Counted from the stretch's first letter, positions 14,922 through 24,252 are shown. The stretch: DNA of 63,013 nucleotides from UBA3478 sp965662045 (GCA_965662045.1 CBFIGE010000013.1:1-63013), one strand, 5' to 3'. Numbers and translations are program-made. The notes: a model not told the origin generated them from the letters alone.

Positions 14922-15824
14922 ATGAACAATAATATTAAAAAGAGTTTTAGCATTAGAGACCTCGAAAACCTGTCGGGTATAAAGGCTCACACTATTCGTA
15001 TATGGGAAAAGCGATATCACCTGCTGCAACCTGAACGAACAGCCACAAATATTAGAACTTACAGTTTAAATAGTTTGCAAAAGCTTCTTAATATTACACT
15101 TCTATACAATAATGGCTACAAAATTTCTAAGATAGCCAAACTCGAAGAGGATAATATACCGCAATTAGTCAATGAGATTATTGCGAGAAATTCTGAAAAA
15201 CATCATGCCATTAACGCTTTTAAATTGGCGATGGTCAACCTTGACAGCGCTCATTTTTTCCAGACTTTTAATAGCCTTATGGTTGAACGCAACTTCAGAG
15301 AAATTTTCAATAAAGTTTTCATTCCATTACTCAACGAATTGGGTCTTTTGTGGCAAACCAATACTATTAGTCCTGCCCATGAGCACTTCATAACAAGTCT
15401 GATTAAGCAAAAAATTTATATACACACCGAAAAATTTCAAAAACTAGAACCTACAAAAACAGATAAAGTTTTTGTAATGTTTTTGCCCGAAAACGAAATA
15501 CACGAAGTCGGATTACTATTTCTAAATTATGAGATTGTATCTCGAGGATACAAGTCTATTTACCTCGGCCAATCTATGCCTTTAGAAAACATGGTAGATT
15601 TATTAAACTACTATGAAAACCTACATTTCGTATCTTATTTCACAGTAAGCCCTAATAAGGACGAAATAAACAAATATTTAGAAGATTTTTACAAAATTTT
15701 AAACACTAAAGGTAATTCTAAACTGTGGCTTCTTGGCTTTCAATCTCAATACATCACAAACCAACAAAAATTAGAAGGGTTGAGAGTTTTCAATAGCATT
15801 GAGCAGTTTACTACCGCATTGTAG
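14922..15824 (+). CDS. carH: MerR-family regulator with cobalamin-binding domain (CarH/LitR-like)
   Basis: The 300 residues read as an N-terminal MerR helix-turn-helix (about 8-75; IRDLENLSGIKAHTIRIWEK), a helical bundle, and a C-terminal B12-binding fold (about 183-300). The light-sensing signature Wx9EH is intact (Trp144, Glu154, His155), as is an ExHxxG motif with candidate lower ligand His194. In characterised CarH proteins, adenosylcobalamin keeps a DNA-bound tetramer in the dark and light breaks it, releasing carotenoid genes. Here it lies six bases before crtI as first gene of the crt operon. Family assignment is firm; photoregulation is inferred. Confidence 0.88.
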   Translation: MNNNIKKSFSIRDLENLSGIKAHTIRIWEKRYHLLQPERTATNIRTYSLNSLQKLLNITLLYNNGYKISKIAKLEEDNIPQLVNEIIARNSEKHHAINAFKLAMVNLDSAHFFQTFNSLMVERNFREIFNKVFIPLLNELGLLWQTNTISPAHEHFITSLIKQKIYIHTEKFQKLEPTKTDKVFVMFLPENEIHEVGLLFLNYEIVSRGYKSIYLGQSMPLENMVDLLNYYENLHFVSYFTVSPNKDEINKYLEDFYKILNTKGNSKLWLLGFQSQYITNQQKLEGLRVFNSIEQFTTAL

Positions 15825-15829
15825 TAAGT

Positions 15830-17293
15830 ATGAGTACAGCTATTGTTATTGGATCTGGATTTTCCTCACTATCTGCAGCCAGCCACCTTGCAAAACAAGG
15901 ATACAAGGTGCAGCTTTTTGAAAAAAACAGCACCATAGGCGGACGATGCCGACAACTAACCAAAAACGGATATACGTTTGATATTGGACCCTCTTGGTAC
16001 TGGATGCCAGATATTTTTGATAAATATTTTGCAGACTTTGGCAAAGAAACAAGTGACTACTACGAATTAGACCGTCTAAATCCGGGATACAAAATTTACT
16101 TTCAAAACCAAAAAGAACTCACCATCGGCGATAGTGTAAATAAAATAGCTGAAGAATTTGAACGAATTGAAAAAGGAAGTGGTAAAAAGCTCAAAAAACT
16201 TTTAAAAAAGTCTGCGAAAAATTATGACATCGCGATTAATAAGATAGTTCTTAGACCAGGATTATCGCCATTTGAATTGATCACCACCGAAACGGCCGTA
16301 AGGGTAGGTCAATTTTTTAAATCTATACAGCAGATTGTGCGCAAAGATTTTAAAAACCCTATGCTCGTGGCTGCTCTTGAGTTTCCTGTACTATTCTTAG
16401 GAGCAAAACCAAGTCAAACACCATCGTTTTACAGCTTCATGAACTACGCAGACTATGGATTGGGAACTTGGCACCCTAGAGGAGGAATGTATGAGATCAT
16501 CAAAGCCATGAAGGCGCTTGCTGAAGAATTAGGGGTTGAAATCCACACAGATGCCCCAGTGACAAAAATTAATGTCAACAGCAGTGCAAAAGCCATAGGA
16601 GTAGAAATAAACGGAACTCAAAATTATACTGCAGATCACATCATTAGCGGAGCGGACTATGCACACAGCGAAACGCTATTAGACCGTAAGTACCGTCAAT
16701 ACAGTGATGCCTATTGGGAGAAGAAAGTCTTTGCACCCTCTTCACTATTGTTTTATGTGGGTTTCAAAACTAAAATCACTGGTATTGAACATCACAACCT
16801 CTTTTTTGACACTGACTTTGATTTGCACTCCAAAGCGATATACGACACTAAACAATGGCCTGAAGACCCATTGTTTTATGTGAATTTTCCTTCAGTGACT
16901 GATCCTTCAATGGCTCCAGAAAACTGTGAGACTGGATTCTTTTTAATTCCAATAGCACCTGGAATAGAAGACACAGAAGAACTAAGAAATCATTATTTCC
17001 AATTAATTCTTAAGCGCCTTGAGCAAAGGGTTAACCAAGAATTGAAATCACATATAGACTTCGTGGAGAGCTTTTGTGTAAAAGATTTTATAGAACAATA
17101 CAATTCATACAAAGGGAATGCCTACGGATTGGCAAATACGCTTAGCCAGACTGCCTTTTTACGACCGAAACTTATAAGTAAGAAAGTAGATAATCTTTAC
17201 TTTACAGGGCAGTTAACAGTTCCCGGCCCTGGGGTTCCTCCTTCTTTAATATCTGGGAAATTAGTTGCTGAATTAATCCAAAAAAAGAATTAA
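15830..17293 (+). CDS. crtI: Phytoene desaturase
   Basis: FAD enzyme that converts phytoene to lycopene by successive desaturations. The 487 residues open with a dinucleotide-binding motif (VIGSGFSSLSAASHLA, then FEKNSTIGGRC) and end with the CrtI signature NLYFTGQLTVPGPGVPPSLISG. It follows carH after six bases and precedes crtB by 11 bases. The second desaturase gene of this operon resembles CrtD more, so this one is assigned the early steps. Confidence 0.95.
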   Translation: MSTAIVIGSGFSSLSAASHLAKQGYKVQLFEKNSTIGGRCRQLTKNGYTFDIGPSWYWMPDIFDKYFADFGKETSDYYELDRLNPGYKIYFQNQKELTIGDSVNKIAEEFERIEKGSGKKLKKLLKKSAKNYDIAINKIVLRPGLSPFELITTETAVRVGQFFKSIQQIVRKDFKNPMLVAALEFPVLFLGAKPSQTPSFYSFMNYADYGLGTWHPRGGMYEIIKAMKALAEELGVEIHTDAPVTKINVNSSAKAIGVEINGTQNYTADHIISGADYAHSETLLDRKYRQYSDAYWEKKVFAPSSLLFYVGFKTKITGIEHHNLFFDTDFDLHSKAIYDTKQWPEDPLFYVNFPSVTDPSMAPENCETGFFLIPIAPGIEDTEELRNHYFQLILKRLEQRVNQELKSHIDFVESFCVKDFIEQYNSYKGNAYGLANTLSQTAFLRPKLISKKVDNLYFTGQLTVPGPGVPPSLISGKLVAELIQKKN

Positions 17294-17303
17294 ATTAGGG
17301 ATC

Positions 17304-18143
17304 ATGAAAGAGCTATACGATCAAGTTTCACACAAATGTTCAAAACTAGTTACTGAAAATTACAGTACTTCTTTTACCCTTGCTACAAAAATGCTTTCCA
17401 CTGACATTAGGGAAGATATCTTTAATATTTACGGTTTTGTTCGCTTTGCAGATGAAATCGTAGACAGCTTTCACAATTTTGACAAGGAAGTATTACTCAA
17501 TAGATTTGAAGAAAACTTAGAGCATGCTCTCAAACATCAAATTTCACTTAATCCCATTTTAAATGCATTTCAAACTACTTTTCACAAATATCAAATCCCT
17601 AAACATTTAGTGGATGCGTTCATGAAAAGTATGAGAATGGACTTGCACAAAAAAGAATATCTAACTAAAGAAGAATACAAGGAATACATATACGGTTCGG
17701 CAGATGTTGTTGGGCTAATGTGTTTAAAAGTATTCGTTAAAGGAAATCAAGAGCTCTATGATGAATTAAAGGATTCTGCAATGGCTCTAGGATCAGCTTT
17801 TCAAAAAGTGAATTTCTTAAGAGATTTAAAAGCTGACTTTGAAACTTTAGAGCGAACTTATTTTCCAGACACTAATCTGGCCGACCTAGACGAAGGCTCA
17901 AAAGTTAAAATCATCAAAGAAATAGAAGAAGATTTTGAAAAAGGTTTGTCTGGTATTGTGCGTCTTCCTGTAGAAGCTAAATTTGGAGTCTATACCGCGT
18001 ACAGATATTATTCAAGATTACTTGTTAAACTTAAAAACACCGAACCAAAAGAAATAAAAAACACTAGAATAAGAGTACCCAACTACGAAAAGTTTGGACT
18101 ACTAGCTCAATCTTATGTGAATTTTAAACTTCAATTGGTATGA
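17304..18143 (+). CDS. crtB: Phytoene synthase
   Basis: Condenses two geranylgeranyl diphosphates into phytoene, the first committed carotenoid step. The 279 residues carry both aspartate-rich diphosphate-binding motifs: FADEIVD near residue 52 and NFLRDLKADFE near residue 175. No GGPP synthase gene is seen in this window, so the substrate comes from elsewhere. The stop overlaps the crtZ start by four bases (ATGA). Confidence 0.96.
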   Translation: MKELYDQVSHKCSKLVTENYSTSFTLATKMLSTDIREDIFNIYGFVRFADEIVDSFHNFDKEVLLNRFEENLEHALKHQISLNPILNAFQTTFHKYQIPKHLVDAFMKSMRMDLHKKEYLTKEEYKEYIYGSADVVGLMCLKVFVKGNQELYDELKDSAMALGSAFQKVNFLRDLKADFETLERTYFPDTNLADLDEGSKVKIIKEIEEDFEKGLSGIVRLPVEAKFGVYTAYRYYSRLLVKLKNTEPKEIKNTRIRVPNYEKFGLLAQSYVNFKLQLV

Positions 18144-18586
18144 TGTGGCTTGGTTCCCTAATTTTTGTTTTGACCTTTTTACTTATGGAATTTTTAGCTT
18201 GGGCGACACACAAATATGTGATGCACGGCTTTCTGTGGCACTGGCATGCAGATCACCACAAAAAAGACCACGATAATTGGTTTGAGCGAAACGACCTGTT
18301 TTTTATTTTCTATGCAGTAGTTTCCATGAGTTTTATACTCCTCGGAGATAACACACCTATGTGGTATGGAATACCTATCGGATTTGGAATTCTCGCCTAC
18401 GGAATCGCTTACTTTATGGTTCACGACATTTTTATCCATCAGCGTTTTAAAATATTCAGGAATGTTGATAACAAGTATGCTAGTGGAATACGTCGAGCAC
18501 ACAAAATTCACCATAAAAACATAGGTAAAGAGGACAGCGAAAACTTTGGAATGCTGTGGGTGCCCCTCAAATATTTTAAAAAATAA
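18140..18586 (+). CDS. crtZ: Beta-carotene hydroxylase
   Basis: Membrane di-iron enzyme that adds a 3-hydroxyl to beta-ionone rings. The 148 residues hold the histidine clusters HKYVMH, HADHH, HDIFIHQR and AHKIHH expected of CrtZ, between about four membrane spans. It is coupled to crtB (four-base overlap) and to the next gene (TAATG, one-base overlap). Its presence implies a cyclised carotenoid, although no cyclase gene is in the cluster. Confidence 0.95.
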   Translation: MMWLGSLIFVLTFLLMEFLAWATHKYVMHGFLWHWHADHHKKDHDNWFERNDLFFIFYAVVSMSFILLGDNTPMWYGIPIGFGILAYGIAYFMVHDIFIHQRFKIFRNVDNKYASGIRRAHKIHHKNIGKEDSENFGMLWVPLKYFKK

Positions 18587-20067
18587 TGCCTAAAGCAATT
18601 GTCATTGGAGCTGGAATAGCTGGAATAGCAGCTTCATTACGATTAAGGTCTCAAGGTTTTGATGTAGAGGTTTATGAGGCTAATCCCTACGCAGGAGGCA
18701 AACTACACGCCATTACTCAAGATGGGTATCGATTTGATTTAGGACCATCACTGTTTACGATGCCTCAATTTATAGAAGAATTGTTTGAATTATTTGGAGA
18801 GGAAGTCACAGCTCATTTTGAATATATACAAAAGGAGATTATTTGTAACTATTTTTGGTCTGACGGCACTACCTTTTCTGCGAAATCTGATAAGCAAGAG
18901 TATGTCGAAGAACTTTGTGAAACATTTGATGAATCTCCTGCCAAAGTCAATGCATTTTTAAATCGAAATCAACAGAAATACGAGCTTACTGCCCCACTTT
19001 TCTTAGAAAACTCTCTGCATAAACTTAATACCTATCTCAACACTAATACACTTAAATCTATTGCACAAATCTATAAGTTGCATATTTTTCAAAGTTTAGA
19101 TAAAACCGCAAAGTCATATTTCAAAAACAAAAAAACAGTTCAACTGGTCAATAGGTATGCCACTTATAACGGAAGTAATCCTTATAAGACACCTGGCATC
19201 ATGTCCCTTATTCCTCATTTAGAGCAATATTACGGAACTTTTTTTCCCAAAGGTGGAATGCATCGCATATCGCAATCCTTGTATGAACTGGGTCTTAGAC
19301 AAAATGTATCGTTTAATTTGAGCTGTAAAATTCGTTCTATTTTAACCGATAAGGGCCAAGCTATTGGGGTAATGCTCGAAAATGGAGAAGAGCAAAAAGC
19401 TGATTTGGTGGTTTGCAACATGGACGTATTTCCTACCTATAAGTCTTTATTAGCTGATCACAAGGCCCCAAAAAAAACATTAGCTCAAGAGAGATCAAGT
19501 AGTGCCCTTATCTTTTATTGGGGTATAGAGAGGTCTTTTTCCAATTTAGATTTACATAATATTTTTTTTAGTGATAATTACCAAGAAGAGTTCGAATATC
19601 TCTTTGATAAAAAAAGTATTTGTGATGATCCAACTGTGTATGTAAATATCAGTAGTAAGGACAATCCGGATGACGCACCTAAAAATTGCGAAAACTGGTT
19701 TGTGATGATCAATGCTCCTGCAAATTACAATCAAGATTGGGATGTACTTGTTCAAAAAACCAGAGCGAATATTCTTCGAAAACTTTCTGGGATTTTAAAT
19801 ACGGATATTGAAGCATTCATTTCGACCGAATATATTTTAGAACCTACAGGTATTGAAAAAAACACAAGTTCGTACAGAGGTGCTTTATACGGTGCGGCAA
19901 GCAATGACACTATGGCTGCATTTTTAAGGCATCCTAATTTCAATAAAAAAATTAAAAATTTATATCATTGTGGTGGTTCTGTGCACCCAGGCGGAGGTAT
20001 TCCCTTGTGCATGCTTTCAGCAAAAATAGTTTCGGATTTAGTTCGTCATGATTTCAAAACTCAATAG
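18586..20067 (+). CDS. crtD: CrtD-like carotenoid 3,4-desaturase
   Basis: The 493-residue FAD protein belongs to the CrtI superfamily (N-terminal VIGAGIAGIAASLRL). The C-terminal signature NLYHCGGSVHPGGGIPLCML resembles CrtD (1-hydroxycarotenoid or methoxyneurosporene-type desaturases) rather than phytoene desaturase. It would introduce the 3',4' double bond on the acyclic end after hydration by CruF. The 3' end overlaps cruF by 20 bases. Confidence 0.85.
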   Translation: MPKAIVIGAGIAGIAASLRLRSQGFDVEVYEANPYAGGKLHAITQDGYRFDLGPSLFTMPQFIEELFELFGEEVTAHFEYIQKEIICNYFWSDGTTFSAKSDKQEYVEELCETFDESPAKVNAFLNRNQQKYELTAPLFLENSLHKLNTYLNTNTLKSIAQIYKLHIFQSLDKTAKSYFKNKKTVQLVNRYATYNGSNPYKTPGIMSLIPHLEQYYGTFFPKGGMHRISQSLYELGLRQNVSFNLSCKIRSILTDKGQAIGVMLENGEEQKADLVVCNMDVFPTYKSLLADHKAPKKTLAQERSSSALIFYWGIERSFSNLDLHNIFFSDNYQEEFEYLFDKKSICDDPTVYVNISSKDNPDDAPKNCENWFVMINAPANYNQDWDVLVQKTRANILRKLSGILNTDIEAFISTEYILEPTGIEKNTSSYRGALYGAASNDTMAAFLRHPNFNKKIKNLYHCGGSVHPGGGIPLCMLSAKIVSDLVRHDFKTQ

Positions 20068-20707
20068 TACCCATATCGCCATCTTTCTGCTATGGTTGTT
20101 TCACCTTTCTGGAATGATTGGAATACTAGCTGGTTATGAACAATGGTTTTTTGTTAAAACTCCCCTAAACCTCGGCGCTTGTTTTGCTCTTTTTATTTTA
20201 AGTTTTAAGCGAACTGATCTCAAGTTTTGGATGGTATTCTCATTACTAATGTCCTTAGGAATGTTTATTGAATGGTTAGGGGTCCATAATGGATGGTTTT
20301 TTGGCCTCTATTCTTATGGGCAAAACATGGGTCCCAAACTTGACGGCATACCTTTTCTAATCGGCGTCTATTGGGCAGTTTTAGCTTTTTGCGGATATGC
20401 TATTTCAAGTTTTTTAACCCAAAAAATGAACTGGAGCAACTCGTTTACACTAGTGTTTGGTGGATTTCTAATGACGCTTTTGGATGCTTTTTTAGAGCCT
20501 ATTGCGCCAATTATGGATTTATGGACTTTTATTCCATCAGCCCCAATAGAGAATTATGTGAGCTGGTTTGTTTTCGGATCTGCTTTTCAATGGATTATTC
20601 ACTTTTATTTCAAAAAAGAAAAGCTCGAAAAAAACATTCTATTTAGCACGCATCTTTACGCGGTACAATTTATATTCTTTGGTGTATTAATTCTTGCTTT
20701 AGACTAA
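20048..20707 (+). CDS. cruF: Carotenoid 1,2-hydratase, CruF family
   Basis: Integral membrane protein of 219 residues with about six or seven spans and the DUF422/CruF conserved blocks: IEWLGVHNGWFFGLYSYG, DGIPFLIGVYW, and DAFLEPIAPIMDLWTF followed by ENYVSWF. CruF adds water across the terminal double bond of the acyclic end to give a 1'-hydroxyl. It overlaps crtD by 20 bases at its start and crtA by nine bases, tail to tail, at its end. A lycopene cyclase of the CrtY-cd type is excluded because the PxE motif of that family is absent. Confidence 0.85.
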   Translation: MISKLNSTHIAIFLLWLFHLSGMIGILAGYEQWFFVKTPLNLGACFALFILSFKRTDLKFWMVFSLLMSLGMFIEWLGVHNGWFFGLYSYGQNMGPKLDGIPFLIGVYWAVLAFCGYAISSFLTQKMNWSNSFTLVFGGFLMTLLDAFLEPIAPIMDLWTFIPSAPIENYVSWFVFGSAFQWIIHFYFKKEKLEKNILFSTHLYAVQFIFFGVLILALD

Positions 20708-21397
20708 TTCAGGTTTTTCGCTCCAATTACCTACAATTCGATAGGGTTGAAAACGACTAAACAACTCTTCAGAATACCAATCTCTTTTTCTTGTAAGTTT
20801 TATAGCCTGGGCATGAGACGAATCCTTATATGCAAATTCAAATAGTGCGTCTTTATCATTCCATATGCTAAATGTAGCCATATTTTTAAAGGGCACCTCT
20901 CCTATTCCAAACTGAAACATAATGGCCTTTGTACGTTTTAAATAGTCTTGCGATTGAGGTACATATTTCCAGAATGGTATGAGTTCAGTCCATTTGATAG
21001 TAGCACGTGTGAGTACAGCCATGTATTTTGAGTCAGAATCAATATTTGATGATTTTTGAAAAGGCTTTTTATTGGACCATTCGCCATGAGCCTTGATATT
21101 TTTCATGTAAACCACCATTAGTTCATCGCTGTTTTTAACGTAATCGAAATACACTCCTTTTCCTTGAAAAAAATCCTTCGCTGCCTTTTCAGAATCCCAT
21201 ACTTGTAAAATGGCATAGGTGGACCAATCAGGAAAAGGATTAAATCCTGACTTTCCGCTACCCATAACCTTATAAAAACGCAGACCCGCGATTGATCGAA
21301 GTTTTTGTTGTGTGATAGGAACATTAAAAAAAGCCCATATCTTTCCTTTTAAGGAATGAAATCTATAAAACGATAATGTAGTGATTTGTTTACTCAT
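20699..21397 (-). CDS. crtA: Spheroidene monooxygenase-family protein (CrtA-like, probable carotenoid 2-hydroxylase)
   Basis: The 232-residue product matches the CrtA family (opening TLSFYRFHSLKGKIWAF, then LRFYKVMGSGKSGFNPFPDW). Purple bacterial CrtA makes 2-keto groups; a CrtA relative in the myxol producer Flavobacterium P99-3 is a carotenoid 2-hydroxylase, and the partner genes here favour that role. It is on the opposite strand to the crt operon, last in an acnA - thioredoxin-like - crtA series, and its start overlaps the stop of the preceding gene by eight bases. Confidence 0.82.
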   Translation of the reverse strand: MSKQITTLSFYRFHSLKGKIWAFFNVPITQQKLRSIAGLRFYKVMGSGKSGFNPFPDWSTYAILQVWDSEKAAKDFFQGKGVYFDYVKNSDELMVVYMKNIKAHGEWSNKKPFQKSSNIDSDSKYMAVLTRATIKWTELIPFWKYVPQSQDYLKRTKAIMFQFGIGEVPFKNMATFSIWNDKDALFEFAYKDSSHAQAIKLTRKRDWYSEELFSRFQPYRIVGNWSEKPELV

Positions 21398-21938
21398 TTT
21401 CCCTTAGAAACTCTTCTATCGTTTTGAACCATTGACCTGAATTCCACTTTTGAATTTGTCCTTCTTCTGAGCGGATGTTTCGATTTAAATCGATCAAGTA
21501 AGAATAATTCAACTTATACGCCAATGGAGCGCTCTCATCTAAAATATAGTACATTGGAGAAAATCCAAAGTCATTCTCTTCAAAATAAGCCACAACCGGT
21601 TCACGCTCTTCATTCGTGACGATGTAGAAATCAATTTGAGTGTGAAACTTTTCGTAAAACTCATCTATCATATGTAATGCGGCTTGAGACCTCATATCCC
21701 AACTCGCAAAAAAGAAAATAAAAGCAGGTTTTTGAAAACTTTGGTCAAATTCGAAAGCAATACCATTTTTGTCCTTGAGACCCCAAGGTTCAAACTTTAG
21801 CTTTGTATCAGCACTAAAAATCACCGGTTTGGGAGCAAAAATTTGATTCGCCTGAAGCTTTAAATGATAAGTCAAGGGGGTAAACCAATAGAGAAGTAAT
21901 ACTCCAACTACTCCTATATTGATCCACTTTTTTTTCAT
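21390..21938 (-). CDS. Thioredoxin-fold membrane-anchored protein without the CxxC motif
   Basis: The 182 residues have one N-terminal anchor (about 7-22) and a TlpA-like thioredoxin fold (AFIFFFASW, then a LNYSYLIDLNRNI strand). Where active thioredoxins have WCxxC, this reads W80-D-M-R-S84, so both redox cysteines are missing, and the cis-proline before the LID strand is not seen. It cannot act as a disulfide oxidoreductase in the usual way and may be a binding or assembly protein. It lies between acnA (seven-base gap) and crtA (eight-base overlap). Confidence 0.65.
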   Translation of the reverse strand: MKKKWINIGVVGVLLLYWFTPLTYHLKLQANQIFAPKPVIFSADTKLKFEPWGLKDKNGIAFEFDQSFQKPAFIFFFASWDMRSQAALHMIDEFYEKFHTQIDFYIVTNEEREPVVAYFEENDFGFSPMYYILDESAPLAYKLNYSYLIDLNRNIRSEEGQIQKWNSGQWFKTIEEFLRENE

Positions 21939-21945
21939 TGACTTC

Positions 21946-24222
21946 TTATGACTTAGCGCTTTCCTTTTTAATCACATTTAGGGCAGAACCTTCATGAAAC
22001 CACTTGATTTGAGATGAGTTGTAGGTATGATTCGCTACAATCGTATCTTTTGTGCCATCTGCGTGAGACACTTCGATATGTAAAGGTTTAGACGGTGCAA
22101 AGTCCTTGATATCGATGAAATTAAAGGTATCGTCCTCTTGAATTAGATCATAATCAGATTCATTGGCAAAAGTAAGGGCCAACATTCCTTGTTTCTTGAG
22201 GTTTGTTTCGTGAATCCTTGCGAACGATTTAACAATAACTGCAGCGACTCCTAGGTGTCTAGGTTGCATAGCCGCATGTTCTCTTGAAGAGCCTTCACCG
22301 TAATTATGATCTCCGACAACCATTGAATAAATACTCTCTGCCTTGTATGCCCTTTGTGTTGCAGGTACTGCACCGTATTCCCCACTCAAATGGTTTTTCA
22401 CCATGTTTGTTTGTTGATTATAGGCGTTTACAGCACCTATTAAGGTGTTATTAGCGATGTTGTCTAAGTGACCTCTATATCGCAACCACGGACCGGCCAT
22501 AGAGATGTGATCAGTTGTACATTTACCGTGTGCTTTAATCAATAATCTTACTTCTTTCAAGTTAGCAGTGTCAATTGGCACAAATGGATCTAACAATTGT
22601 AAACGCTGTGACTCTGGGGATACTTTGATTTGAACTCCACTTCCGTCTTCCATAGGAGCGACAAAGCCAGCGTCTTCGACAGCAAATCCTTCCGGAGGAA
22701 GCTCATAACCTCTTGGCTCGTCTAAACGAACTTCATCTCCCTCTTCATTGATAAGCGTATCTTTTAATGGGTTAAAGTCTAGACGTCCTGAAATAGCAAT
22801 AGCCGTAACCAACTCAGGTGATCCAACAAAAGCTAAAGTATTGGGATTTCCATCTGCACGCTTGGCAAAATTTCGATTGAAAGAGTGTACTATTGTGTTA
22901 CGAGGACCTTCGGAGGCATTATCACCATAGCGATCCCACATACCGATACAAGGTCCACAGGCATTGGCAAATACCGTGGCACCAATATTTTCAAAGGTGT
23001 TAATGAATCCGTCACGCTCAATAGTATAACGCACCTGCTCAGAACCTGGGGTAATTTTAAACTGTGCTTTAGTTTTTAATTTTTTCTCGGCTACTTGTTT
23101 TGCAAGAGAAGCTGCTCTTGATATATCTTCATAAGATGAGTTGGTACACGAACCTATCAAACCTACCTCTACATTGATCGGCCAGTCTTTTTCAACAGCC
23201 ACTTTAGACATCTCTGAAATTGGTGTTGCCAAGTCTGGCGTAAAAGGTCCATTTAAATGCGGCTCTAGATCATTTAAATCAATTTCGATGACCTTGTCAA
23301 AGTACAATTCAGGATTAGCATAAACCTCAGAATCAGCCGTTAAATGCTCTTTAACAGCATTTGCAGCATCTGCAACATCTTCACGCCCTGTCGATCTCAA
23401 ATAACGATCCATAGATTCATCATATCCAAAGGTAGAAGTAGTAGCACCAACCTCTGCTCCCATATTACAAATGGTTCCCTTTCCTGTGCATGACATGGAT
23501 TCGGCTCCCTCACCAAAATATTCAACGATAGCCCCAGTTCCTCCTTTTACGGTTAAAATTTGTGCTACTTTCAAAATAACGTCTTTCGGCGCAGTCCAAC
23601 CCGAGAGTTTTCCAGTTAACTTAACACCAATCAGTTTAGGGAATTTGAGTTCCCAAGCCATTCCTGACATTACATCTACAGCGTCTGCTCCACCCACTCC
23701 AACGGCAATCATACCTAAACCACCAGCATTTACGGTGTGGGAATCAGTTCCTATCATCATTCCTCCAGGAAATGCATAATTTTCTAAAACAACCTGATGA
23801 ATAATTCCAGCTCCTGGCTTCCAAAATCCTATTCCATATTTGTTTGATACAGAAGCTAAAAAGTCAAAAACCTCGCTGCTAGTGCTATTTGCTCTTTGTA
23901 AATCTTCAGCAGCTCCTTTTTTAGCTTGAATAAGGTGATCACAATGAACGGTTGTTGGAACTGCAACTTTTGGTTTTCCAGCATGCATGAATTGCAATAA
24001 GGCCATTTGTGCAGTCGCATCTTGGCAAGCTACTCTATCTGGAGCAAAATCAACATAATCTTCACCTCTTTTAAGAACCTTCTCAGGATTACCATCCCAT
24101 AAATGAGAATAGAGTATCTTTTCTGCTAGGGTTAAGGGTTTTCCAGTAAGGTTACGCGCACTATTTACACGCTCTCCCATTCTAGCATATACTTCTTTGA
24201 TTACTTCAATGTCAAAAGCCAT
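21946..24222 (-). CDS. acnA: Aconitate hydratase
   Basis: Iron-sulfur enzyme that isomerises citrate to isocitrate in the TCA cycle. The 758 residues match the mitochondrial-type aconitase: GTDSHTVNAGGLG, cluster cysteines in GLIGSCTNSSYED and ACGPCIGMWDR, and the swivel domain with DHISMAGPW and YGEGSSREHAA. A TACATTTG box (24245-24252) precedes it. Two genes of the carotenoid/thioredoxin kind follow on the same strand. Confidence 0.97.
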   Translation of the reverse strand: MAFDIEVIKEVYARMGERVNSARNLTGKPLTLAEKILYSHLWDGNPEKVLKRGEDYVDFAPDRVACQDATAQMALLQFMHAGKPKVAVPTTVHCDHLIQAKKGAAEDLQRANSTSSEVFDFLASVSNKYGIGFWKPGAGIIHQVVLENYAFPGGMMIGTDSHTVNAGGLGMIAVGVGGADAVDVMSGMAWELKFPKLIGVKLTGKLSGWTAPKDVILKVAQILTVKGGTGAIVEYFGEGAESMSCTGKGTICNMGAEVGATTSTFGYDESMDRYLRSTGREDVADAANAVKEHLTADSEVYANPELYFDKVIEIDLNDLEPHLNGPFTPDLATPISEMSKVAVEKDWPINVEVGLIGSCTNSSYEDISRAASLAKQVAEKKLKTKAQFKITPGSEQVRYTIERDGFINTFENIGATVFANACGPCIGMWDRYGDNASEGPRNTIVHSFNRNFAKRADGNPNTLAFVGSPELVTAIAISGRLDFNPLKDTLINEEGDEVRLDEPRGYELPPEGFAVEDAGFVAPMEDGSGVQIKVSPESQRLQLLDPFVPIDTANLKEVRLLIKAHGKCTTDHISMAGPWLRYRGHLDNIANNTLIGAVNAYNQQTNMVKNHLSGEYGAVPATQRAYKAESIYSMVVGDHNYGEGSSREHAAMQPRHLGVAAVIVKSFARIHETNLKKQGMLALTFANESDYDLIQEDDTFNFIDIKDFAPSKPLHIEVSHADGTKDTIVANHTYNSSQIKWFHEGSALNVIKKESAKS

Positions 24223-24244
24223 GGTTTAAATAATTGGTTGTTAG

Positions 24245-24252
24245 CAAATGTA
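24245..24252 (-). promoter_or_regulatory. Possible -7 box for acnA
   Basis: Minus-strand TACATTTG matches TAnnTTTG and lies 22 bases before the acnA ATG. No TTG at the -33 distance. Confidence 0.45.

Noticed and set aside
20048..20707. CruF gene read as a CrtYcd-type lycopene cyclase
   Set aside because: Membrane topology is similar, but the cyclase PxE motif is absent and DUF422 blocks fit throughout.
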